From contig NZ_JAPNTZ010000003.1 in NCBI RefSeq assembly GCF_026626335.1, forward strand, positions 62,001-126,000: a DNA stretch of 64,000 nucleotides. Reading direction: 5' to 3'. The position numbers were made by a program, and so were the translations under genes. This DNA is from Paractinoplanes pyxinae (GTDB taxonomy: Bacteria; Actinomycetota; Actinomycetes; Mycobacteriales; Micromonosporaceae). Below, piece after piece: positions 7,873 through 14,483 of the stretch (positions are counted from its first letter, which is position 1; every line of letters begins with the position of its first letter). Under the pieces are notes generated by a model. The model was not told the origin of the DNA. It did not search any database and saw only the letters and a program-made list of their open reading frames with translations.

Positions 7873-8757
7873 TCAGCCGGCCTGGGGGCGGCGGCCGAAG
7901 CGGCGGATCTTGGCGAACATGTCCTCGAGCAGGAAGCGGACGTCGACGGTCTCGACGAGCCGGATGGGATGACCGCTGCCCGGCAGGTAGTGGCCCTCCT
8001 GGCCGAAGCGCGGGGCCGGCACCGTGCGGAACTGGCCACCGCGCGGGAAGAGCATCAGAGAAATGGCCGGGGAGTCGCCCAGCGAGCGCGACTCGATCGG
8101 CTCGTCGTGATGGGCGTCGTTGAACTCGATCAGTTGCTTGATCAGATAGTCGGCGAGGGCCGACGTGCCGCCGATCTTCTCCTCGAGCTCGGCGTAGCCC
8201 ACCGAGACCTGCGAGTAGACGTTGGACGGCACCTGCCACACCGTGATCCCGGAGTCGAAGACCACGTTGGCGGCGGCGATGTCGTTGCTCAGGTTGAACT
8301 CGATGCCGCAGTAGCTCTCCAGGCCGCCGTAGCCGACGCCGCCGATCCAGATCACCACGATGTCGCGGTGCACGATCTCCGGATCGAGCAGGATCGCCGA
8401 GGCCATGTCGGTCAGCGGGCCGAGGAAAGCGACGTAGAGCGTGTCGTCGCCCTTGCTCTCCTCGATGATCAGCCGCGCGCCCGGGCTGTCCTGCGGCGTG
8501 ACCTCGTCGGCGATCGCCTCGGCGGCCCCGTCGGCCACCACGACGTCCTCGAGCTCCATCAGCCGCAGCAACAGCTCGATCTCTTCGCGGGACTCCTCCA
8601 TGCTGCGTACGCTGCGCCGCTGGCCGAAGTGGGCCGGGATCAGGCCGCGGACGTCGAGCGTCGGCGAGAGCAACGCGTGCACGATCGCGAACTGGTCGTC
8701 GGCCTCGTTCTTGGCGTCGGTGTTGATGACCACCCGGCGACGGGATGCAGAGGACAC
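7873..8757 (-). CDS. Nucleoside hydrolase-like enzyme
   Basis: 294 residues, GTG start with AAGGAG five bases before it. The N-terminal calcium-binding loop of nucleoside hydrolases (usually D-x-D-P-G-x-D-D) appears as INTDAKNEADD (residues 11-21): D14, D20 and D21 are kept, the first Asp is Asn12 and the loop is two residues longer. Later there are the G-P-L-T-D-x-A strand (about 112-118) and W-I-G-G-V-G-Y-G (about 136-143). The family cleaves N-glycosidic bonds of ribonucleosides with a bound Ca2+. The altered loop and the location as first gene of a glycan operon suggest another glycoside. It is the promoter-proximal gene behind two LacI-type operators. Confidence 0.8.
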   Translation of the reverse strand: MSSASRRRVVINTDAKNEADDQFAIVHALLSPTLDVRGLIPAHFGQRRSVRSMEESREEIELLLRLMELEDVVVADGAAEAIADEVTPQDSPGARLIIEESKGDDTLYVAFLGPLTDMASAILLDPEIVHRDIVVIWIGGVGYGGLESYCGIEFNLSNDIAAANVVFDSGITVWQVPSNVYSQVSVGYAELEEKIGGTSALADYLIKQLIEFNDAHHDEPIESRSLGDSPAISLMLFPRGGQFRTVPAPRFGQEGHYLPGSGHPIRLVETVDVRFLLEDMFAKIRRFGRRPQAG

Positions 8758-8828
8758 CGGAACTCCTTCAGATTTCGATGCGTGGTGGAATACCTATTCA
8801 CCACTGGGGAGAGTGCCGCGGAGAGTGA

Positions 8829-8840
8829 GTTATCGATAAC
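8829..8840. promoter_or_regulatory. LacI-type operator, distal copy
   Basis: Perfect 12-bp palindrome GTTATCGATAAC, 72 bp upstream of the nucleoside hydrolase start. It is one of two copies centred 23 bp apart in the divergent region with the lacI-type gene. Confidence 0.7.
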
Positions 8841-8848
8841 CTACGCGT

Positions 8849-8866
8849 TAGGTTATCGATAACCTA
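8849..8866. promoter_or_regulatory. LacI-type operator, proximal copy to regulator
   Basis: Perfect 18-bp palindrome TAGGTTATCGATAACCTA with a central CG as usual for LacI-family operators. About two helical turns from the first copy, so two dimers could bind the same face. It lies 84 bp before the lacI-type ATG. Confidence 0.75.
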
Positions 8867-8949
8867 CGGTCGCGCAAGAGGCCAGTTTGTAACACGTCGG
8901 TAACGAGGACGGGCCTTGCGATACTGGGCCGGTGCACGGGAGGGGTCAC

Positions 8950-9990
8950 ATGTCAGAGGCACGGGCGCGGCAGCCGCAGACGCGCCCCAAGATGGTGGAC
9001 GTCGGCCGGCTGGCCGGCGTGTCGGCCCAGACCGTCTCGAGGTTCTACACCGGCAAGGGCTACGTCAGCGCCGACACACGCCAGCGCATCGAGTCGGCCA
9101 TCGCCGAGCTGAACTATCAGATCAACGGGTCGGCCCGCAGCCTGCGGGTGAACGCGACGCGGACCGTCGGCGTCCTCACCACCGGGCCCTCGGTCTACGG
9201 CACCTGGTCGATCGTCCAGGGCCTCAACGAGGCGGCCCACGACGCGGGCTACGCGCTGTTCACCAGCTGGGTCGAGTTCGACCCGGGCGACGCGAACGCG
9301 CCCCGTGAGGTCCACGAGGCGCTGGACCGGTTCCTCTCGGCCCGGGTCGACGGGATCCTCATCTCGTCGCCCCACCCCGGCATCGAGGACGCCCTGCACC
9401 GGGTCTGGGAGACCGTGCCGGTGGTCATCCTCTCCGGACGGGCGTGGCCCAACGCGGATTCGGCGGCGGTCGACTCGTACGAGGCCGCCCTGCTGGCCAC
9501 GCGGCACCTCATCGAGCTGGGCCACCGCCGCATCTTCCACATCGCCGGGCCGGAGCCGATCATCGAGGCCCAGGACAGGGAACGTGGCTACCGCGATGCC
9601 CTGGCCGAGGCGGGCGCGACTCCTCTGCCCGTCCTGCGCGGGGACTGGTCGGCGCAGTCCGGCTACGACGTCGGCGCCCGCGTCGACGTCGGCGACTTCA
9701 CGGCCGTGTTCAGCGGCAACGACCAGATGGCCCTGGGCTTCATGAACGCGCTGCGGCACCGGGGTCTCGTGGCGCCGGCCGACTACTCGATCGTCGGGGT
9801 GGACGACATGCCCGACGCGCGCCACTTCGCGCCGCCCCTGACGTCGATCTGGATGGACTTCGTCGAGCTGGGCCGCATCGGCTTCCGGATGCTGACCGAA
9901 CGCATCACGACCGGCGAACGCGTACCGCGGCAGGTGATCCACCCGAACCTGGTGACGCGCCAGTCGAGCGCGCGCATCACCTCCGACTAG
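8950..9990 (+). CDS. LacI-family transcriptional regulator
   Basis: 346 residues. ATG at 8950 has GGGAGGGG upstream; an in-frame GTG at 8932 is the alternative. The N-terminal HTH is at about residues 14-35 (MVDVGRLAGVSAQTVSRFY), followed by the hinge helix region, then a periplasmic-binding-protein-like sensor domain (GLxEAAHDAGY, SAVFSGNDQMALG, IVGVDDMPDARHFAPPLT). It is divergent from the sugar operon and very likely represses it and itself through the two TATCGATA palindromes. The inducer is probably a product of the operon's glycosidases. Confidence 0.93.
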   Translation: MSEARARQPQTRPKMVDVGRLAGVSAQTVSRFYTGKGYVSADTRQRIESAIAELNYQINGSARSLRVNATRTVGVLTTGPSVYGTWSIVQGLNEAAHDAGYALFTSWVEFDPGDANAPREVHEALDRFLSARVDGILISSPHPGIEDALHRVWETVPVVILSGRAWPNADSAAVDSYEAALLATRHLIELGHRRIFHIAGPEPIIEAQDRERGYRDALAEAGATPLPVLRGDWSAQSGYDVGARVDVGDFTAVFSGNDQMALGFMNALRHRGLVAPADYSIVGVDDMPDARHFAPPLTSIWMDFVELGRIGFRMLTERITTGERVPRQVIHPNLVTRQSSARITSD

Positions 9991-10631
9991 CTATCGGCCG
10001 GGAGGGTGTGCCAGAGCTCGAAGGCCACGGAGGCGGCGGCCTGCGCGTCGCCGGCGGCCATCAGCTCGATCAGCCGCGCGTGCACCTCGACCGAGGCGTG
10101 GCCGTCGGTGGTGAAGCGCAGGCGTTCCACCCGGCGGACGAGCGGATCGAACTGGTCCAGCACGGTCGCGATGGCCTGATTGCCCAGGGCGGCGACCGGG
10201 ATCCGGTGGATCTGTTCGTCGGCGTCGAGGGCGGCGGCGATGTCACCTGCGTCGACCGCGTCGGCGAAGCGGCTGTTCGCCTTGCGCATGCGCTCGATGT
10301 CCTGGTCGGAAAGCCGGCCCGTTATCTGCCGTACGGCTAATTCGTGCATGGCGGCGATGACATCACGAGCATCCCGCACCGCCTGGGCGTCGATGGAGCT
10401 CACCCGCGTCGACCGGCCCGGCAGCGCCACCACCAGGCCGCTCGCGCCGAGCCGGAGCAGAGCCTCTCGCACCGGCGTGCGGCTCACACCCAGCCATTCC
10501 GCCAGCTCACCGTCCTTGAGCTGCTCGCCGGGCTGGAAGGTGCCGTCGACGATGGCGTCGCGCAGGCGCCGATAGACGTCGTCGCGCAGGAGCGAGCGGT
10601 CGACGCCGGCGCTGTCCGGAGGAATCGGCAT
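9987..10631 (-). CDS. GntR-family regulator, FadR/FCD type
   Basis: 214 residues from the ATG at 10631. In-frame upstream starts exist at 10649 (TTG with an AAGGAGG site) and 10664 (ATG), so the true N-terminus may be 6-11 residues longer. Residues 10-75 form the GntR winged helix (LRDAIVDGTFQPGEQL, GVSRTPVREALLRL); residues 85-205 are an all-helical FCD ligand domain with His residues that could bind metal or a carboxylate. It is divergent from the alpha/beta hydrolase, with two TGCAATAT-containing palindromes between them, so it probably regulates both. Confidence 0.88.
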   Translation of the reverse strand: MPIPPDSAGVDRSLLRDDVYRRLRDAIVDGTFQPGEQLKDGELAEWLGVSRTPVREALLRLGASGLVVALPGRSTRVSSIDAQAVRDARDVIAAMHELAVRQITGRLSDQDIERMRKANSRFADAVDAGDIAAALDADEQIHRIPVAALGNQAIATVLDQFDPLVRRVERLRFTTDGHASVEVHARLIELMAAGDAQAAASVAFELWHTLPADS

Positions 10632-10644
10632 GCAGCATATTGCA
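10631..10644. promoter_or_regulatory. Candidate GntR operator 1
   Basis: Imperfect palindrome TGCAGCATATTGCA (TGCA ends, shared GCATATTGC/GCAATATGC core) overlapping the proposed GntR start. It shares the GCAATAT half-site with the second site at 10701. Confidence 0.45.
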
Positions 10645-10700
10645 CACAATGTTCCTCCTTGCACAAACCGAAGACGCGTTGATCACCGTCGAAGCAGCGT

Positions 10701-10712
10701 GCAATATATTGC
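10701..10712. promoter_or_regulatory. Candidate GntR operator 2
   Basis: Perfect 12-bp palindrome GCAATATATTGC, 32 bp before the hydrolase ATG, placed to overlap its promoter (a TATATT stretch is inside it). The AT-rich core stands out in this GC-rich DNA and resembles FCD-type GntR sites. Confidence 0.6.
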
Positions 10713-10743
10713 GTATCAGAGGCGATGACGGAGGGACAGGCTC

Positions 10744-11427
10744 ATGAGCATTCGCAATGTGGTGCTGGTGCACGGCGCGTTCGCCGACGGTTCGGGCTGG
10801 CGGGGCGTCTACGACAGGCTGACGGCCCAGGACTATCGGGTCACGATCGTGCAGATCCCGCTGACCTCGCTCGAGGACGACGTCGCGGCGACCACCCGGG
10901 TGCTCGACCAGCAGGACGGCCCGGCGATCCTCGTCGGCCACTCCTGGGGCGGCACGGTCATCACCGAGGCGGGCGTCCACTCGAAGGTCGCCGGGCTGGT
11001 GTACGTGTCGGCGCTGGCCCCCGACGCCGGCGAGACCACCGCCCAGCAGTACGAGGGTTTCGCCGCGACGCCCGACTTCGTCATCGACGTCACCGAGGAC
11101 GGTTACGGCTTCCTCAACCACGACAAGTTCCAGGCCGGCTTCGCCGCGGACGCCTCCGACGCCGACGCCGCCTTCCTCCGCGACTCCCAGGTGCCGATCA
11201 ATATGGCGGTGTTCGCGACGCCGGTGAAGAACGCCGCCTGGCGCGACAAGCCGGTCTGGGCCGTCATCGCAACCGACGACAAGGCGTTCGACCAGGCCAT
11301 GCTGCAGCACATGGCCCAGCGCGCGGGTGCGACGATCACCGACGTCCCGGCCAGCCACGCCGTCTACGCGACCCAGCCCGCCGTCGTCGCCGACGTGATC
11401 GCGACCGCCGCCGGCAGCGCCGGCTGA
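10744..11427 (+). CDS. Alpha/beta hydrolase (salicylate-esterase-like)
   Basis: 227 residues, ATG behind GGAGGGA. Oxyanion-hole HG at 10-11, nucleophile elbow GHSWGG with Ser67, a late D in the AIATDDKAF stretch and a catalytic His in P-A-S-H-A-V-Y near residue 205. Length and motifs match the small esterase/hydroxynitrile-lyase-like subfamily of alpha/beta hydrolases common in actinobacteria. No signal peptide, so cytoplasmic. The divergent GntR regulator probably controls it. The substrate is unknown. Confidence 0.88.
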   Translation: MSIRNVVLVHGAFADGSGWRGVYDRLTAQDYRVTIVQIPLTSLEDDVAATTRVLDQQDGPAILVGHSWGGTVITEAGVHSKVAGLVYVSALAPDAGETTAQQYEGFAATPDFVIDVTEDGYGFLNHDKFQAGFAADASDADAAFLRDSQVPINMAVFATPVKNAAWRDKPVWAVIATDDKAFDQAMLQHMAQRAGATITDVPASHAVYATQPAVVADVIATAAGSAG

Positions 11428-11432
11428 CCCGG

Positions 11433-11720
11433 ATGTCCGGCCCGCCGTTTCAGGTAGCGCTGTGGATCGAATTAACGGCCGCGGCGCTCGGCGGCCTTCA
11501 GGGCGCTCTGTTCGCGGCCGGTGAGAGGCGTGGCCGCATCGACGTGCTCGGCGTCGTCGTCATCGGGCTCGCCGTCGCGCTCGGCGGAAGCGTGCTGCGC
11601 GACATCGTGCTCGATCAGCGGCCCGTCGTCATCTGGAAGAACTGGTATCTGCTGGTGGCGGCGGCCGCGGCCGTCCTCGGGCTGTTGCTGCGGCGGTGCT
11701 CACGCGGGCCGACTCGCTGA
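11433..11720 (+). CDS. TRIC/UPF0126-type channel, first repeat only (split gene)
   Basis: 95 residues encoding the first three-helix repeat of the TRIC (YadS, UPF0126) family: G-x-L-x-G-A-L-F-A, then D-V-L-G-V-V-V-I-G and the family's L-G-G-S-V-L-R-D-I-V-L motif. Normal family members have two such repeats in about 200-230 residues. Here the frame ends at TGA 11718 while the second repeat lies in another frame starting at 11696. A one-base shift near CGGCGGTGCTC would fuse them. It is either a frameshifted pseudogene, a sequencing indel or a genuine two-subunit channel. Six bases after the hydrolase stop. Confidence 0.65.
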   Translation: MSGPPFQVALWIELTAAALGGLQGALFAAGERRGRIDVLGVVVIGLAVALGGSVLRDIVLDQRPVVIWKNWYLLVAAAAAVLGLLLRRCSRGPTR

Positions 11721-12064
11721 TCCTCGTGCTCGACGCGGTCGTCATGGGACTGTTCGGCGCGATCGGGGCCTCGAAGGCGCTGTCGCTCGGCGTCGGTGAG
11801 GCCGGCGCCCTGGTCGTCGGCGTGATCGGGGCCATCGGCGGCGGCATGCTGCGCGACGTCATCCTGAACCGGCCGATCTCCTTCCTGCACGTCGGCACCC
11901 TCTACGCCGTGGCCGCCGGAACTGGGGCCGGGGTGTTCGTTCTGCTCATCGCACTGGGCACGCCGGTCGCGATCGCGGGTCTCGTCTGCGTGGGTGTGAC
12001 GACGTCCGTACGGCTGGCGGCCGTCCGCTTCGGGTGGACCTTTCCGGCGGCGGTCAAGCTCTGA
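11696..12064 (+). CDS. TRIC/UPF0126-type channel, second repeat only (split gene)
   Basis: 122 residues from a GTG inside the preceding ORF (25-bp overlap, shifted frame). It contains the second repeat of the TRIC family: D-A-V-V-M-G-L-F-G-A-I-G-A-S-K, then V-I-G-A-I-G-G-G-M-L-R-D-V-I-L and two further helices. No ribosome site is evident at the GTG, so translation would depend on coupling or frameshifting. Together with the first ORF it would make a full-length cation or glycine-transport-like membrane protein. Its end overlaps the converging metalloprotease gene by 11 bp. Confidence 0.65.
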   Translation: MLTRADSLILVLDAVVMGLFGAIGASKALSLGVGEAGALVVGVIGAIGGGMLRDVILNRPISFLHVGTLYAVAAGTGAGVFVLLIALGTPVAIAGLVCVGVTTSVRLAAVRFGWTFPAAVKL

Positions 12065-14051
12065 CAGCTGTGCATGATGTGGTGGCTCGGGCGGCGGGGT
12101 TGCTCTCCGACGTCAGGGTCACCGTCGCGCGGCGGGTGTTCTTCAGCCAGACCTCGGCGGTGGCGGTGCGGCCGGGCTGGACGCCGATGACCGTACGGGG
12201 GAGCGTCGCGCCGGGGGCGGTGATCCGGAAGACGTCGGCCGCGCGGCCGGTGTTGCGGACCGGGATCGTGCAGCGCGACCAGCCGGAGCGGTCGGGGCGG
12301 GCGAGCGCCGGGTACGCCTTGACGCCGCGGGTGGAGGGGCCGGCGCCGTCCAGAGAGCGGACTGCTACGTCGTACGAGAGAATGCCTTTGCTGTTCCGGT
12401 GCCGGTTCAGGACGTAGAAGTGCAGGCGGTTGGCGGTGTCGACGTACTCGAATTCGCTTCCGGAGTTCGTGCCGGCGTGCAAGAGAGCGTCGGACAGCTG
12501 GCGGTAGTCGCCGATCGTCATCATCTGCGGGGTGCCGTCGGGCCGGACGAAATCGACCTTGTCGATGTCCTGCGGATTGGCGTCGATCGTCCAGATGAAC
12601 GGCGCCGCGTCGGCATTCTTCGTCTTGGCCAGCAGCACGCCGGAATCGGGCGTGAACGAGTCGAAGCCCATGCGGTCGACGACCTCGAGCGTGTAATTGT
12701 CGTAGCCGCCGCCGTCACACAGCGGATCGGTCGCGGCGTCGCAGGCGGGTGAACGGTCGCCGCCGTCGAGCGTCACGTTGATGCCCGAAAGGCCCTGGTC
12801 GACCGCCCGGGCCGTCACCCGGGTGACGACCACGCCCGAATCGGCCAGCGCGGCCCGGGAAAGCCGGAGGACGTCGCCGGCGATGCCCAGCTTCATCTTG
12901 TTGCGCAGCATGTGCTGGGCGCCCATCGAAGAACCGGCCGTGCCGGGAATGAGCCAGCGGCTGTGCGGGCCACCGGGACCGTTGAACGTGCCCCGGCTGA
13001 GCATTTCCCACGGGCCGCTGTAATCGCGGCGGGCCGGGACGCTGTACGGGTTGTTGTAGTTGTCGCCGACGCCCAGGATATGGCTGAATTCGTGCGCGTA
13101 CGTGGACATGCCCGAGCTCTCGGCCTGCAGTGAGCTGCCCTGCGACGCGTTGGGCCAGATGGCGGCCGACGCCTGCCACGAGGTCCATTCGACGTACCGG
13201 GTGGCGTTCCAGTTCGGCAGCGCGTCGTCCGGCGGGCCGAAGTCGTCGGTCACGTCCTCTTTGGTGGTGAACTTCATCTGGCCGAATTCCTGCCAGGTGG
13301 CCGACTCGTCCTGCCCGGCGGAAAGGAAGAAGACGAAGTCGTACTTGGCGGCCTCGGTCTCACCCACGGCGGCGATCCAAGCCGCTCGCGCGTCGGTGCG
13401 CAGATTGCGATTGCAGGTGTCACCGGCCGGGCAGCCCTGACCGCGCTGCATCTGCGCCTCGATGCCGTATTCGTGACTGTCGGCAGGCATCTGATAGACG
13501 CCGAACGCGCTCAGGTCGATGCCGAACCGCCCGTTCGAATCCTCCATCCAGTATTCGTGAATGGTGTGGCCGCGGTTGAGCTCGCCCGGCTGGTTGAGAA
13601 AGTCGCGGTAGAACCGCGGCGCGTCGGCGCGAGCCAGATTTTGGACGCCGGACGGGTTGCCGAAAATGGTGGAGTTCGCGGGCTGCGTCACGACGAACGG
13701 CTGATTCGGATAGTCGACGAGCACGAGGGCGCCGTTGAAAGTGCGTTCCGACCCGCGTACGGCCGGGTCGGCCCAATTCGTGCCGGGCACCGCCCGGTAG
13801 TCGTCCCACGTCATCGTGTCGGGCAGCTCATAGCGCTGCGGATCGACCGGTTGCGGCCCGCTGCGCCCGCTGAGCGCGACCGCCTCGTCGACCTGCCACG
13901 GCTGGGTCTGCGGCCAGTGCCGCATGCGCCAGGGCGTATCGGGATCGACGTCACCACCCGGCGCGGCCGACGCCGGCGAGGCACTGAAGGCGCCGGCCAG
14001 GGCCAGCACCACGATGGACGTTGCCGAGACCAGGCGCCGCGCACTCGTCAT
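12054..14051 (-). CDS. Secreted M6-family metalloprotease (immune inhibitor A-like)
   Basis: 665 residues. A Sec signal peptide covers about 1-29 (ends SPASAA). The zinc-protease motif H-E-F-S-H-x-x-G-x-x-D is at residues 320-330, with H320, E321, H324 and D330, as in the M6/reprolysin-like metzincins. Upstream are M6-type segments (N-G-A-L-V-L-V-D-Y-P, G-H-T-I-H-E-Y-W-M-E-D-S). The last 100 residues form a beta domain. It should degrade extracellular protein. A possible promoter (TTGAGG, 17 bp, CAAGAT) lies just upstream of the ATG. Stands alone; no operon partner on this strand. Confidence 0.88.
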   Translation of the reverse strand: MTSARRLVSATSIVVLALAGAFSASPASAAPGGDVDPDTPWRMRHWPQTQPWQVDEAVALSGRSGPQPVDPQRYELPDTMTWDDYRAVPGTNWADPAVRGSERTFNGALVLVDYPNQPFVVTQPANSTIFGNPSGVQNLARADAPRFYRDFLNQPGELNRGHTIHEYWMEDSNGRFGIDLSAFGVYQMPADSHEYGIEAQMQRGQGCPAGDTCNRNLRTDARAAWIAAVGETEAAKYDFVFFLSAGQDESATWQEFGQMKFTTKEDVTDDFGPPDDALPNWNATRYVEWTSWQASAAIWPNASQGSSLQAESSGMSTYAHEFSHILGVGDNYNNPYSVPARRDYSGPWEMLSRGTFNGPGGPHSRWLIPGTAGSSMGAQHMLRNKMKLGIAGDVLRLSRAALADSGVVVTRVTARAVDQGLSGINVTLDGGDRSPACDAATDPLCDGGGYDNYTLEVVDRMGFDSFTPDSGVLLAKTKNADAAPFIWTIDANPQDIDKVDFVRPDGTPQMMTIGDYRQLSDALLHAGTNSGSEFEYVDTANRLHFYVLNRHRNSKGILSYDVAVRSLDGAGPSTRGVKAYPALARPDRSGWSRCTIPVRNTGRAADVFRITAPGATLPRTVIGVQPGRTATAEVWLKNTRRATVTLTSESNPAARATTSCTAVRA

Positions 14052-14093
14052 CCCGCCATCTTGGCAATGTCATCGACAAACCTCAATGGTTGG

Positions 14094-14474
14094 TCAGTCC
14101 GTGCGGCGGGCCGCCTCGCGGTCCTCCTCGGCCTGGGTCCGGTGGGTGGCGGCGCTGCGGCGGTGGGTTTCCGGGTCGATGCCGGAGCGGGCCGCGTCCT
14201 CGTGGGCCGCGGCGGCCCGGTCGTGGGCGGCCGCGGCGGCTTCGTGGGCTTCCCGGGCCCGGGCGGCGGCATAGTCGACGGCCTGGCGGGAATGCTCGGC
14301 CCGGGCCTGCGCGGTGGCGCTCTGCTCCTCGGTCGAGCCCGTCGTGCGGCCGGTCTCGTCGTCCAGGGCGAGCCGGCGCTCCTCCAGCTCGGCCGCGCGG
14401 TGGCCGGCCTCCTGGGCGCGTTTGTGGGCCTGCGACCGCCGGTCGGCCGCCCAGTCGGAGGCGTTTTCGCTCAT
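14094..14474 (-). CDS. Ala/Arg/Glu-rich coiled-coil protein, unknown function
   Basis: 126 residues, highly charged, Ala 25-30%, no hydrophobic segment or signal; predicted to be one long helix or coiled coil with repeated A-A-x-A-H-D/E-x-A heptad-like units. I do not recognise a family. Its ATG comes nine bases after the stop of the NB-ARC regulator gene, so the two are probably one transcript. A structural or partner role for the regulator is conceivable, with no direct support. Confidence 0.6.
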   Translation of the reverse strand: MSENASDWAADRRSQAHKRAQEAGHRAAELEERRLALDDETGRTTGSTEEQSATAQARAEHSRQAVDYAAARAREAHEAAAAAHDRAAAAHEDAARSGIDPETHRRSAATHRTQAEEDREAARRTD

Positions 14475-14483
14475 CTCGTCAGG

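Noticed and set aside
6529..8862. 777-codon plus-strand open frame
   Set aside because: Antisense shadow of the binding-protein and nucleoside hydrolase genes, no domain or ribosome site.
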